From Chlorobaculum parvum NCIB 8327 (GTDB lineage Bacteria > Bacteroidota > Chlorobiia > Chlorobiales > Chlorobiaceae): a stretch of 64,000 bases of DNA. The notes under the pieces were generated by a model. The model was not told where the DNA came from, ran no database searches, and saw only the letters and a program-made list of their open reading frames with translations. The stretch is from the NCBI RefSeq assembly GCF_000020505.1, contig NC_011027.1, positions 1,968,001 through 2,032,000 of the forward strand, written 5' to 3'. Position 1 is the stretch's first letter, and every line of letters begins with the position of its first letter. A program made the translations under genes and the position numbers. This document shows, piece by piece, positions 47,620 to 56,654 of this stretch.

Positions 47620-48180
47620 ATGCCATTTACCATTTTCGGGCTTCCTGACCGTCAAGGCAGCTACATCCTCTCGATACGGATCGACAAGCGGATCGAAGTA
47701 TCGTTCGGAAAATTCCGGAATGGCCAGCCGATCGATTTCGAACCGGGACGCTACCTCTACGTCGGCTCGGCGCTCGGCGGCCGGAAAGGCGGCTTTCCGC
47801 TGGCATCCCGCCTGCTTCGTCATGCGTCGAGAAGTAGCGGCGCCGACCATGCAATCCGGACGAAACTGTCGGTGCTGTTCGTCTCGTGGGGCTATCTCCC
47901 GCCTGCCCGGCAAAGCATCAAGAAACTCCACTGGCACATCGACTACCTGCTCGATTGGGCAGAAGCCGAGCTCGATCACGCATTCATCTTCCCAAGCCCA
48001 TTGAGGTTGGAACCGCAACTCGCCGAACTGCTCGACTCGATGCCCGAAACCTCGGTCGTCGCCGACCGCCTCGGTGCGCAGGACGCCACGTCCGGCACGC
48101 ATCTGTTCAGGATTGACGATGCAGCAACTCTCTTGAAGCGTCTCGAAAAAGCGATGGCGGAACGGCGACAGGAGAGCTGA
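47620..48180 (+). CDS. DUF123 (GIY-YIG-related) protein
   Basis: 186 residues. GRYLYVGSALGG and SRLLRHA near the N-terminus and KLHWHIDYLL match the DUF123/Uri-type family related to GIY-YIG nucleases, sometimes fused to or next to endonuclease III. Catalytic residues cannot be confirmed by eye. It is divergent from pcm and convergent with ftsY, with only 6 bp to the ftsY stop. Confidence 0.82.
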   Translation: MPFTIFGLPDRQGSYILSIRIDKRIEVSFGKFRNGQPIDFEPGRYLYVGSALGGRKGGFPLASRLLRHASRSSGADHAIRTKLSVLFVSWGYLPPARQSIKKLHWHIDYLLDWAEAELDHAFIFPSPLRLEPQLAELLDSMPETSVVADRLGAQDATSGTHLFRIDDAATLLKRLEKAMAERRQES

Positions 48181-48186
48181 ACAGCC

Positions 48187-49149
48187 TCACTCCTCGTTGC
48201 CGTTCTCCTTTTCGAGCAGCGCTTCGACGAAGCTCGCGCGATCGAAAAGCTGGAGATCGTCGATCTTTTCGCCAACACCGATGTACTTGACCGGCAAATT
48301 CAGCTCGCGGGAGATCGAAAGCACGATACCGCCTTTGGAGGTGCCATCGAGCTTGGTCACGATCAGGCCGGTGACATTGACAAACCGGGTGAACTCGCGG
48401 GCCTGCTGCACAGCGTTCTGACCAGTGGTGCCATCGAGCACCAGCAGCACTTCGTGCGGCGCATCGGGAATCTTTTTCTTGGCCACGCGCATGATCTTGG
48501 CAAGCTCCTCCATCAGGTGGCTCTTGTTGTGCAGCCGCCCCGCCGTATCGACCAGCACCACGTCGGTGCCTTTGGAGACCGCCGAACTGACCGAGTCGAA
48601 CACCACCGATGCCGGATCGGCACCCTGCCCCTGGCCGATGATAGGCACTCCGGCGCGGTCGGCCCAGATCTTGAGCTGCTCGTAGGCGGCGGCGCGGAAG
48701 GTGTCGGCGGCGGCGATCACCACCTTTTTGCCCGCTTTGTCGTAATTGTGGGCGAGCTTGGCCACGCTGGTGGTCTTGCCCGCGCCGTTCACGCCAACAA
48801 TCATGATGACGTAGGGCTTGGCCGAAAGCGGCGCGTCGAAATCGACCGGGTGTTCGTGGCCCGACTCAACGAGCAGGTTGCGAATCTCGCCCATCACCAT
48901 CTCGTTCAGCTCATCCTCCGAACGGTAGGTCTTGCCTTTGGAGCGCTCGGTGACCGCATCGACAATATCGAGCGTGGTCTCAACGCCCACATCGGCAGCG
49001 ACGAGGATGTTTTCCAGCTCTTCGAGAAACTCGTCATCCACCTCGGTTTTGCCCTTGGTGACGACTGCGAGTTTCTCCTTGAGTGTGTCGCGGGTTTTGG
49101 TAAGCCCCTCCTTGAGGCGCGACAGCCCTAACTTGTCAAAAAAGCCCAT
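48187..49149 (-). CDS. ftsY: signal recognition particle receptor FtsY
   Basis: 320 residues with a short N-terminal region and a complete NG GTPase domain: GVNGAGKTTSVAKLA (P-loop), DTFRAAAYEQL, DTAGRLHNKSHLMEEL (G3) and TKLDGTSKGG (G4/closing loop). It docks SRP-ribosome complexes at the inner membrane. It lacks the long acidic A domain of E. coli, as in many other bacteria. Divergent from thiL. Confidence 0.96.
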   Translation of the reverse strand: MGFFDKLGLSRLKEGLTKTRDTLKEKLAVVTKGKTEVDDEFLEELENILVAADVGVETTLDIVDAVTERSKGKTYRSEDELNEMVMGEIRNLLVESGHEHPVDFDAPLSAKPYVIMIVGVNGAGKTTSVAKLAHNYDKAGKKVVIAAADTFRAAAYEQLKIWADRAGVPIIGQGQGADPASVVFDSVSSAVSKGTDVVLVDTAGRLHNKSHLMEELAKIMRVAKKKIPDAPHEVLLVLDGTTGQNAVQQAREFTRFVNVTGLIVTKLDGTSKGGIVLSISRELNLPVKYIGVGEKIDDLQLFDRASFVEALLEKENGNEE

Positions 49150-49235
49150 GGAAAAAGAGAAATTGGCTATGTTTATGGACGATTGGGCCGGAGAAATTCC
49201 GGAAAACCCGCTTGAATTTTAATGTAGCTAAATAT

Positions 49236-50306
49236 ATGGCATTCAAACCTATTTCCGAGATTGGTGAATTCGGTCTGATCGACCGGCTCGCAAAGATTAC
49301 CGCCCCCTCCGCGAACCAGCGACCGGAACTCATCGAGGGCATCGGCGACGACTGCGCGGTATGGCAAAGCGACGAGTCGGCGGTGCAGGTGGTCACGACC
49401 GACATCCTGACCGAGCACGTCCACTTCGACCTGTTGACCACACCCTTGCACCACCTCGGCAGCAAGGCGATCAGCGTCAACGTCTCGGATATCTGCGCAA
49501 TGAACGCCATGCCGGACTACGCAGTGATCTCGATCGCCGTGCCGCCGAAGATGCCGGTGGAGATGGTCGAGGAGCTGTACAAGGGAATGAACCACGCCGC
49601 CGAAGTGTATGGACTCGCCATCGTGGGCGGCGACACCTCGTCTTCGGCATCGGGCCTGTTCATCTCGGTTTCGATGACCGGAACGACAACGCCGGAACTC
49701 CTTGCGCTGCGCAAAGGCGCGTCGCCGAGCGATTTGATCTGTGTAACGGGAACGCTCGGCGGCTCGACCGCCGGACTGCACCTCTTGCAGCGCGAAAAGG
49801 CGACCATGATCGAGCAGATGCGCAACAACGAGCCGTACAACAAGGAGGTGATGGCCGAGTTGCAGGAGTACGCCGAAGCGATCCGCTGCCACCTGCTGCC
49901 CGAAGCGCGCATCGACATCATCGACTTTTTCAGCGAAGAGGGCATCGTGCCGACCGCCATGATCGACATCTCCGACGGCCTGGTCTCCGACCTCGGCCAC
50001 CTCTGCCGCCGCTCCAACGTCGGCGCGAAGATCGACGAAAGCAAGCTGCCCGTGCTGCCCGAAGCGCGAACCGTGGCCGAAGAGTTCCAGCAGGACGTCT
50101 TCGACTGGGCGCTCACCGGCGGCGAAGACTACCAGCTCCTCTTCACCGTGCCGAAAAAGGACTACGACCTCATCGCCGCCCACCGCGACATCACGGTCAT
50201 CGGCGAAATTACCGAGAAGGAAGCGGGCATGATGCTCACCGACATCTTCGGCATGACGATTGATATGACGGACATGAAACGGGGATTCGATCACTTCGCG
50301 GAGTGA
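49236..50306 (+). CDS. thiL: thiamine-phosphate kinase ThiL
   Basis: 356 residues from ATG 49236; a TTG 24 bases upstream is an alternative and neither has a good ribosome-binding site. Family features: EGIGDDCAVW, VTTDILTEHVHFDL, SVNVSDICAMNAMPDYAVISI, IVGGDTSSS and DISDGLVSDLGHLC. The enzyme phosphorylates thiamine phosphate to the diphosphate cofactor. Followed by a hairpin repeat and tRNA-Leu. Confidence 0.95.
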   Translation: MAFKPISEIGEFGLIDRLAKITAPSANQRPELIEGIGDDCAVWQSDESAVQVVTTDILTEHVHFDLLTTPLHHLGSKAISVNVSDICAMNAMPDYAVISIAVPPKMPVEMVEELYKGMNHAAEVYGLAIVGGDTSSSASGLFISVSMTGTTTPELLALRKGASPSDLICVTGTLGGSTAGLHLLQREKATMIEQMRNNEPYNKEVMAELQEYAEAIRCHLLPEARIDIIDFFSEEGIVPTAMIDISDGLVSDLGHLCRRSNVGAKIDESKLPVLPEARTVAEEFQQDVFDWALTGGEDYQLLFTVPKKDYDLIAAHRDITVIGEITEKEAGMMLTDIFGMTIDMTDMKRGFDHFAE

Positions 50307-50349
50307 GGTGGACAGGATTGGCAAGCACAGATCATTTGCCATCCCGTAG

Positions 50350-50371
50350 GGGCAGACCTGCGTGTCTGCCC
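50350..50371. repeat. hairpin repeat after thiL
   Basis: GGGCAGAC-CTGCGT-GTCTGCCC forms an 8-bp stem with a 6-base loop, located about 45 bp after the thiL stop. It could serve as a terminator for thiL; it also looks like a short dispersed repeat (a second copy was not seen in this window). Confidence 0.5.
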
Positions 50372-50406
50372 TCCCCGGAAACCCGACAAATCAGAAATTT
50401 CCCAAC

Positions 50407-50435
50407 TTGTGTAATCACCGTGAAAAGAGTAAATT
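50407..50435 (+). promoter_or_regulatory. sigma-70-like promoter for tRNA-Leu
   Basis: TTGTGT (50407-50412) and TAAATT (50430-50435) are spaced exactly 17 bases, and the expected transcription start is about 18 bases before the tRNA. Confidence 0.55.
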
Positions 50436-50459
50436 AGCCGACCTCACAGCACAAAGGTT

Positions 50460-50548
50460 GCCGAAGTGGCGGAATTGGTAGACGCCCGGGACTTAAAATC
50501 CCGTGTTCAGCAATGGACGTGCGGGTTCGATCCCCGCCTTCGGCACCA
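50460..50548 (+). tRNA. tRNA-Leu (anticodon UAA)
   Basis: The acceptor stem GCCGAAG pairs with CTTCGGC, followed by A and encoded CCA. The anticodon stem is CGGGA/TCCCG around loop CTTAAAA, giving anticodon TAA. A long variable arm (class II) and the T-arm loop GGTTCGATCC are present. A shortened second copy lies at 58073-58126. Confidence 0.96.
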
Positions 50549-50622
50549 AATCTTTTATCCACTCGTTTTTCCCCGCACTCCCTCTTCCTCATTTTCCATT
50601 TTCATTGATTTTTTTTACCATA

Positions 50623-50645
50623 TAGTTAGCTTACTAATTATAAGC
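50623..50645. promoter_or_regulatory. probable MarR-type operator
   Basis: The 23-bp AT-rich stretch contains TTAG-CTTA-CTAA and the overlapping perfect repeat GCTTA-n7-TAAGC. It lies 17 bp before the MarR gene, where an autoregulating MarR dimer would bind. Confidence 0.45.
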
Positions 50646-50662
50646 AAACAAAACAATAAACC

Positions 50663-51127
50663 ATGGAGCCACCCACAACCGGCAACATCCAGCGGAGCAA
50701 CCTGATCTACAGGCTTAACATCATGACGCGGCGTTGGCGAAAAGTGCTGGATGCAGCTTTTCGCGTAGTCGGGCTGACCGATGCTGCCTGGCGGCCACTC
50801 CTCCACCTCAGCCTGCTTGGCGACGGCGTGCGTCAGAAAGAACTCGCCCAATCAATCGGAATAGAAAACCCATCGCTGGTTCGCATTCTCGACGACCTTG
50901 AATCCAGGGGACTTGTCGTCAGACTTGAAGACAAAAGCGACAGGAGGGCAAGGCTCCTGAAACTGACCATGGAGGGACATAACGCGGTCATCAGAATCAG
51001 AGAGATTCTCGTACCGCTTGAAAAGGAGTTGCTCGGCGGTTATACGGACAGCGAGATGCACATGCTGACCGCTCTCCTCGAAAGGCTCGAAACGTCTATA
51101 AACGATTTTGCCCGACAGGTTGAATAA
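50663..51127 (+). CDS. MarR family transcriptional regulator
   Basis: 154 residues with a winged helix: RQKELAQSIGIENPSLVRILDDLESRGLVVRLEDKSDRRARLLKLT as helix-turn-helix and wing. The last 40 residues form dimerisation helices. It is immediately upstream of a FUSC-type exporter gene, the common arrangement where a MarR protein represses the exporter until a small (often aromatic) ligand binds. Confidence 0.93.
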   Translation: MEPPTTGNIQRSNLIYRLNIMTRRWRKVLDAAFRVVGLTDAAWRPLLHLSLLGDGVRQKELAQSIGIENPSLVRILDDLESRGLVVRLEDKSDRRARLLKLTMEGHNAVIRIREILVPLEKELLGGYTDSEMHMLTALLERLETSINDFARQVE

Positions 51128-51131
51128 TTCG

Positions 51132-53024
51132 ATGCTCAATACAGTATACCGCTCGCTGCTACGCTTCTGGCCTGAAGCGTGGCAAGTGACGCGGAGTGTG
51201 ACGGCGGCGCTGGCCGCTTATACCATCGCCGTAGCCATGAAGCTGGAAAGCCCCTACTGGGCGGCAATGACAGCCCTCATCGTTCTCCAACCGACTGGCG
51301 GCCAGTTGCTTGAGAAAAGCTTTTACCGGCTCGCCGGCACCATCGCTGGGGCGCTGGGTGGCTTGATGATGCTCACCTTTGCGACAAGCTCTTTCAGCCT
51401 GATACTCATGCTTTGTCTATGGCTCGCCATTTGTGTCGGCGTAGGCAACCTTATTTACGGTTATCGATCATACGGATTCATGGTTGCCGGATTTACGTTG
51501 GCACTGATTGTTCTGGAAGGATGGGGCCATCAGGAGCAGATCGATGCGCTTGTTGTTGCCAGAATCGACTGCATTTTCATCGGTATCGTCGTCACAACGG
51601 CAATAAACATCTCTTTTACTCCTCGTAACGGGATGAAAAATCTGAACCGTTCGATCCGGAATGCGGTTTTGGCATCCCTGAAACTGGTGAGCCTTACCCT
51701 CCAGAGCAGCGAGCACGCAAAAGCAGAAAGAGGCCGTCACAACCTTCTTTTCATGCTTGCCGACATTGAAAAAAAGCTTGACAGTGCAGGCGCCGGAACC
51801 CTGGCACTCAAACGGCGACGTTTTCACATCGAAAACCTGATCGTCGATCTCCTGTCGCTTCTGGAAACAAGCGTCCTGCTCGAACAGCAATTGAACCCGA
51901 ATGATGAGAAAAGCATCATGATCCGGCAAACCATTGCAGAGCGTCTGGATGCCGTCACTTCACGACTGGAGGGTAGCTGGAGGCCTGTCGGAACGGACAA
52001 AGAGTTTGCCAGGCTCGTTGCCGAGGTTGGCGCCAAGCTTCCGGTCCTTGCATCCCCCTTGCTTTCGCTCTCTGCTTCGCTTGATCTGCTCCTCGATCAA
52101 CGGAAGAAATCAAAGCTTCCGAACGTTCCCGTCACCGCACCAGAACCAAGGCTTCGGGAGCGGAACTGGCAAGAAGCCGCCCGCGCATCGCTGCGAGCCG
52201 TCATCGCCGTAGGCATTACCGGCACAATCTGGCAACTGACCGGCTGGAGAGAGGGACCGGTCATGATGATGGCGACCGCGATCATGGTCAGCATCTTTTC
52301 AACTCATGACCATCCATCGGTCTTGCTGTCGCACATTTTTGGGGGGGCATTGGTCGGGGTGCTCCTGGCGTTTGTCGTCCGCCTTTTGCTCATTCCCGGA
52401 CAGAGCAGCGCCTTCACGCAAGGCCTCCTCACCCTCCCCGTCCTGCTCGGTGGCATGATCGCCAAAAACCGCAGAAAGACGGCTCTTGGAGCGATGGATA
52501 CCATGATGTTTTTCCTCTTTGTCATGCAGCCAGGCTTGCCGGTGGTCGCCAGCCGGATACAGTTTGTCGCGGGTGGAGTGGCCGGGCTTGCCGGTATTGT
52601 ACTGGCCCTGCTCTCTTTTCGCTATGTCGTGCCGGTCAATCCGGCTTTACGACTGCGCACCCTCTTGATTTCCATTGCCAAAGACCTGCTTCTCATGACC
52701 GAAACAAACTCGCCGCAAATTCTGGAACGCGGCCTGAACCGCACCAGATATCGTGTTCTCCGAATGCTCGACAACGCAAGCCTCATGAATCGGGATATGT
52801 CTGACGTCGTTGACGGAAGCCTTGCCGCATTGGCAATCGGCAGTTTCCTGAAGCGGATGCAGGAAGAGCGTGCACACACTCCCCTTTCAGAAAAGCGCTC
52901 TCTGGCAATGCGTGAATTCGGCGCGAAACTCTCCTCTTCGGGCATGAATTCAGAAGCGATTATTTCATTGTTGAAAGACTCTTCGTTCCATTTCAGCCGT
53001 CTCGACCAGATTGCCTCAAACTGA
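51132..53024 (+). CDS. FUSC family membrane exporter (aromatic acid/fusaric acid type)
   Basis: 630 residues from ATG 51132. Two blocks of about six transmembrane helices (about 15-180 and 345-500) flank soluble regions; ESPYWAAMTALIVLQPTGGQLLEKSFYRLAGTIAGA is the family signature, repeated more weakly in the second half (REGPVMMMATAIMVSIF). FUSC/AaeB proteins export aromatic or other weak acids. It begins 4 bases after the MarR stop. No partner membrane fusion protein or outer-membrane channel is encoded next to it. Confidence 0.88.
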   Translation: MLNTVYRSLLRFWPEAWQVTRSVTAALAAYTIAVAMKLESPYWAAMTALIVLQPTGGQLLEKSFYRLAGTIAGALGGLMMLTFATSSFSLILMLCLWLAICVGVGNLIYGYRSYGFMVAGFTLALIVLEGWGHQEQIDALVVARIDCIFIGIVVTTAINISFTPRNGMKNLNRSIRNAVLASLKLVSLTLQSSEHAKAERGRHNLLFMLADIEKKLDSAGAGTLALKRRRFHIENLIVDLLSLLETSVLLEQQLNPNDEKSIMIRQTIAERLDAVTSRLEGSWRPVGTDKEFARLVAEVGAKLPVLASPLLSLSASLDLLLDQRKKSKLPNVPVTAPEPRLRERNWQEAARASLRAVIAVGITGTIWQLTGWREGPVMMMATAIMVSIFSTHDHPSVLLSHIFGGALVGVLLAFVVRLLLIPGQSSAFTQGLLTLPVLLGGMIAKNRRKTALGAMDTMMFFLFVMQPGLPVVASRIQFVAGGVAGLAGIVLALLSFRYVVPVNPALRLRTLLISIAKDLLLMTETNSPQILERGLNRTRYRVLRMLDNASLMNRDMSDVVDGSLAALAIGSFLKRMQEERAHTPLSEKRSLAMREFGAKLSSSGMNSEAIISLLKDSSFHFSRLDQIASN

Positions 53025-53076
53025 TGCGATAAAAAGAGTACCGCTAAAGTGTGTGGTAAATGGCCTGAGCGCAAGG

Positions 53077-54294
53077 TCATGCGAACCCTGATCGATTGTT
53101 TGCCGGAGAGTATTTCATGTTCAACATCAGCATCGCAAACAGCACGGCTGCAAGCAAGGCTGTCGCCGCGCCGAACCAGAAGGTGGCGGCGGCGGAAAAG
53201 CTGTCCCACAACATTCCGGCAATCAGGCTCGACGGAAGCGCCGCGAATCCGACTGCTCCGGCATAAAGGCCGAATGCCGTGCCTTTGAGGCCTTCCGGTA
53301 TGAGCGTGGCGAGAAACGCCTTCTGAATCCCCTCGGTCAGCCCCATAAAGACGCCGTACAGCGCGAACAGAACCCAAACGGCAAGCGCGCTTCCCGCCAC
53401 GGCAAACCCTGCGTACAGGGCGGCGAACAGCACAAATCCGGCCAGAATAAGCCGTTTGCGACCATAGCGGTCGGCAGCAATTCCGGCAGGAATGGCCGTG
53501 ATGGAGTAGACAAGATTGAACAGAAGGTAAACGACGGGAATCATCGCCGCAGGAACGCCGAGCTGCCCGGCCCGGAGGATCAGAAACGCATCGCTTGAGT
53601 TGCCAAGCGCGAAGATCGCGACGATCACGATGAAAAACCACGCCCGCCGATCGAGTTTCCGGCTGCCGCTTGTCTGCGGAGTTTCGGCTTCGGCTTGGAC
53701 CGGCGGCGCTTGCTTCTCCCGGATGAAAAAGATGATGAGCAGCACGGCAAGGATGCCCGGCACGATCGAGAGCCAGAAAAGGTGACGGTAAGTGCTGTGA
53801 TAGATTTGAAGGGCGATAAAAGCGATGGCCGGGCCGACGACCGCGCCCATCGTGTCCATCGAGCGGTGGAAACTGAAGGCACGGCCAAGCCATGCCGGCT
53901 CAGCGGAGTCCGCGATAATGGCGTCACGCGGCGCGGTGCGCACTCCCTTTCCGAAGCGGTCAACCAGACGCGCGACCAGCACCTGATGCCAACCACCAGC
54001 CAGCGCAATCAGCGGACGGCTCAACGTCGATACCGAATAGCCCGCCAGCATCAGCCGCTTGCGCTTGCCGAGCCGGTCGGAGTACCAGCCGGAGAAAACT
54101 TTGACCAGGCTCGCCATTGATTCGGCACTCCCCTCGATGAGACCGATCATCGACTTGTTCACCCCCAATGCGCTGGCCAGAAAAAGCGGCACCAGCGGGT
54201 AGATCATCTCCGAACTGACGTCCATGCAGAAGCTGACCAGCCCGGCAAAAAAGACGTTGCCGCTCAACCCGAAAAAGCGCCTCTCCTGCTTCAT
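53077..54294 (-). CDS. major facilitator superfamily transporter
   Basis: 405 residues with 12 predicted transmembrane helices. The loop between helices 2 and 3 reads WYSDRLGKRKRL, and VDRFGKGVRTAPRDAIIADSA is a conserved loop of one MFS subgroup. The substrate cannot be told. It converges on the FUSC gene and is 76 bp downstream of the COG4705 gene on the same strand. Confidence 0.88.
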   Translation of the reverse strand: MKQERRFFGLSGNVFFAGLVSFCMDVSSEMIYPLVPLFLASALGVNKSMIGLIEGSAESMASLVKVFSGWYSDRLGKRKRLMLAGYSVSTLSRPLIALAGGWHQVLVARLVDRFGKGVRTAPRDAIIADSAEPAWLGRAFSFHRSMDTMGAVVGPAIAFIALQIYHSTYRHLFWLSIVPGILAVLLIIFFIREKQAPPVQAEAETPQTSGSRKLDRRAWFFIVIVAIFALGNSSDAFLILRAGQLGVPAAMIPVVYLLFNLVYSITAIPAGIAADRYGRKRLILAGFVLFAALYAGFAVAGSALAVWVLFALYGVFMGLTEGIQKAFLATLIPEGLKGTAFGLYAGAVGFAALPSSLIAGMLWDSFSAAATFWFGAATALLAAVLFAMLMLNMKYSPANNRSGFA

Positions 54295-54370
54295 CTCCGT
54301 CCGTTTTAGGTTTGACGATCACCGCGCCCGTTCAACCTCTGCAAACACCGAAACAGCCGCCACAAATCCA

Positions 54371-55165
54371 TTACCGACTTCCATCCGTCGCGACCGCCAC
54401 GGCGCGGCGCTGCCCGGCGCGGTGGTTGAGCATGATCGCCACGACCATGAGCGCGAGAATCACCAGCGAGGAGCTGATGCGGTCGAGCGCAAGGCCGCCG
54501 TGCGCGAGCGGCTTGGTGAGCGTGTCGCCAAGCGTTGCACCAAGCGGGCGGGTCAGCACGTAGGCCGCCCAGAAAGGGATGTTGGGCGAGATGCCCGTCT
54601 TGTAGTACGCGATGGCCACCGCGACAATCAGCACACTGAAGAGCAGCGCGCCAAGCTGAAAGCCGAGACCAAGGTCGTCAGCTACGAAGTCGCCGAGCGC
54701 CGTGCCGAGCGTGTTGGAGACCAGTATGGTCAGCCAGTAAAAAATTTCGTCTCGCCGGTCGGCAATATCCTCGAACTCGATCTTGCCCATGATCCGGCTC
54801 CACGCAAACAGCACCAGCAGCACGCCAAGCAGCAGGATTGCGGATGAGTTGACGTAGCCGAGGCCGAGCGTGCGGTCGAGGTAGTCCGACATGGTGGTGC
54901 CAACGGTCGTCGTGGCGGCCACGACCGCCCAGTACCGCGCCGGATGGTAGCCTTCGGAAAAGACCTGGAAGAGCAGCGCCACCGCGAAAAAAGCGAGAAA
55001 GATCAGGCTTCCCTCGGCGTACCCGAGCTTCATCGACATGGTGACCGCATCTCCGCCGGTTTCGCCGAGCGTGGTGGCCAGAATCTTGATCGCCCAGAAC
55101 ATCAGCGTCACCTGCGGCACCTTGCTCAACGCCTGAACGGCGGCATCGTTTTTATTCATCAGCAT
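54371..55165 (-). CDS. COG4705-type membrane protein with four TxGxxxGD repeats
   Basis: 264 residues, almost all membrane helices. Four similar loops carry a Gly/Asp motif: TLGETGGD, TVGTTMSD, TLGTALGD and PLGATLGD, which suggests an internally duplicated transporter-like fold. The family (COG4705) is uncharacterised. A strong site (AGGAGG) precedes the ATG at 55163-55165. The gene is preceded by a promoter sharing motifs with the pepSY promoter, so it is probably controlled by the two-component system encoded next to it. Confidence 0.8.
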   Translation of the reverse strand: MLMNKNDAAVQALSKVPQVTLMFWAIKILATTLGETGGDAVTMSMKLGYAEGSLIFLAFFAVALLFQVFSEGYHPARYWAVVAATTTVGTTMSDYLDRTLGLGYVNSSAILLLGVLLVLFAWSRIMGKIEFEDIADRRDEIFYWLTILVSNTLGTALGDFVADDLGLGFQLGALLFSVLIVAVAIAYYKTGISPNIPFWAAYVLTRPLGATLGDTLTKPLAHGGLALDRISSSLVILALMVVAIMLNHRAGQRRAVAVATDGSR

Positions 55166-55207
55166 TCGTTTCCTCCTCTGTCGATTGGATCATTCTCTTC
55201 ACAGATC

Positions 55208-55239
55208 AGGATACGAAATGAGAATTAGTGCAGAGTTAG
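55208..55239 (-). promoter_or_regulatory. response-regulator-type promoter of the COG4705 gene
   Basis: On the minus strand, two CTAA half-sites (plus strand TTAG at 55225-55228 and 55236-55239, period 11) precede TTCGTATCCTGA, in which TATCCT (55208-55213) can serve as -10. The block CTAA-y-TCTC-nn-TTCGTA is shared with the pepSY promoter at 57985-58015. The start codon lies about 43 bases further on. Confidence 0.6.
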
Positions 55240-55304
55240 GAGCGTCGCTTCATCACAGAATCACCAAGCGCCGGATAATCGGGAAATTGACAATCACCGC
55301 TTTT

Positions 55305-56654
55305 TCAGGGAAGTCTGCTGGCTTCGGCCACTCGCCCGCGCTGGCGGTAGCGGAACACCGTGCCCCGGCCATTCGGGCCCGGCAAAAGGCGGAGGTCGCC
55401 GCCAATCGTCCGGGCCGCCTCCCGCGCGATGGTCAGGCCGAGGCCGCTGCCGGGCTGGCCGGAACCGGGTGAGCGGTAAAAGGCGTCGAACACCCGCTCC
55501 CGCTCGCTCTCCGGAATGCCGGGGCCGTCATCGATCACCTCCATGACCCCATCGCCGTTTTCGATGGCAAGCCTGACCGTCACCGTGCCGCCCTTTTGCG
55601 TATAGTTCAGGGCGTTTTCAAGCCCGTTTTTCAGAATCAGCGTGAAGCTTTCCGGATTGCCGTCGAGCAGCATCGCGCCCGGCTCGTCAAGCCCGAGATC
55701 GATGCCGCGAGCCTCGGCCAGCGGCAGGTATTCGGCGATCAGCTCGCGGGCGAGCGCCGGAAGATCGACCGGCACCCCCTCGGTGGGCTGCGCCTGCACC
55801 CGCGCCAGATTCAGGAGCTGCGCGGTGAGCTGCCGGGCGCGCTCGATGCCCGACTGGAGCGGCGCGAGCCGGGCGCGCATTTCGTCGGCGCTTCCGGCTT
55901 GCCGGAGATTTTCCGCCTGAAGGGAGAGCGCCGTCAAGGGGCTCCGAAGTTCGTGAGCCGCATCAGCGATGAAACGACGCTGCTGGCCGATCAGAACGGA
56001 AATTCGCGCAAGCTGCCGGTTGATTGAATGCACGAACGGCATCATCTCTTCCGGAAGATCATGCTCCGGCAGAGGCTCCGGCTGATCGGGACTCTGCTCG
56101 TCGAGCAGATGTGAAAGCGTGGTGAGCGGTTTGAGGCCGGAACGAACAATGAGCATGACCAGAAGAGCCATGACCGGCAGCATCAACAGGCCTGGCACAA
56201 GCGTGTGCAACGCGCTGCTGGTTGCCAGATCGTCGCGGGTTTCGGTAGGCTGAACGACCGCAGCGACGGAGGACGAGCTCCGGATGATGAAGACACGCAT
56301 CGGTTCGCCACGCTCCCTGAGCGTGTGAAAGCCGGGAGCAAGCGCGCCAGCAAACCACGCAGGAGCGCTCTCTTGCTGAAAATGCAGAATGCGGATCCTC
56401 GTCTCCGGATCAATTGTGGTCACCAGAGCTGGCGAATGGCCGATCCCGTTCAAAACGACCGACTCAGCCGTATCGCCCCCCTGCAACATCGCGATCTGGC
56501 GAAGGGTATTGTCCTGAAACTCTTTGGCCTCTTCATACGCGAAGTAAAAGGAGGTCGCTGAGGCAATCAGCGCAACAGCGACAATCATTCCGGCCAGCAT
56601 CACGGTCAGACGCTTTTGCAACGAAGGGTTCACTGCTCTTTTTCGACCATCCAT
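55305..56654 (-). CDS. QseC-like sensor histidine kinase
   Basis: 449 residues. Two membrane segments (about 15-40 and 153-172) enclose a periplasmic sensor of about 110 residues, then HAMP, the H-box DAAHELRSPLTALS with His234, the N-box NGLENALNYTQ and the G-boxes DDGPGIPESERERVFDAFYR and GSGLGLTIAREAARTIGG. This is the QseC/PmrB layout. Its start overlaps the end of the response regulator by 25 bases. The signal is unknown. Confidence 0.92.
   Translation of the reverse strand: MDGRKRAVNPSLQKRLTVMLAGMIVAVALIASATSFYFAYEEAKEFQDNTLRQIAMLQGGDTAESVVLNGIGHSPALVTTIDPETRIRILHFQQESAPAWFAGALAPGFHTLRERGEPMRVFIIRSSSSVAAVVQPTETRDDLATSSALHTLVPGLLMLPVMALLVMLIVRSGLKPLTTLSHLLDEQSPDQPEPLPEHDLPEEMMPFVHSINRQLARISVLIGQQRRFIADAAHELRSPLTALSLQAENLRQAGSADEMRARLAPLQSGIERARQLTAQLLNLARVQAQPTEGVPVDLPALARELIAEYLPLAEARGIDLGLDEPGAMLLDGNPESFTLILKNGLENALNYTQKGGTVTVRLAIENGDGVMEVIDDGPGIPESERERVFDAFYRSPGSGQPGSGLGLTIAREAARTIGGDLRLLPGPNGRGTVFRYRQRGRVAEASRLP

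Noticed and set aside
49173-50342. Leftward frame of 389 codons opposite thiL
   Set aside because: Shadow of thiL; composition is Arg/His/Asp-rich without motifs.
52622-53893. Leftward frame of 423 codons over the FUSC and MFS genes
   Set aside because: It crosses two convergent genes in a different frame and shows no membrane segments although it covers a transporter.
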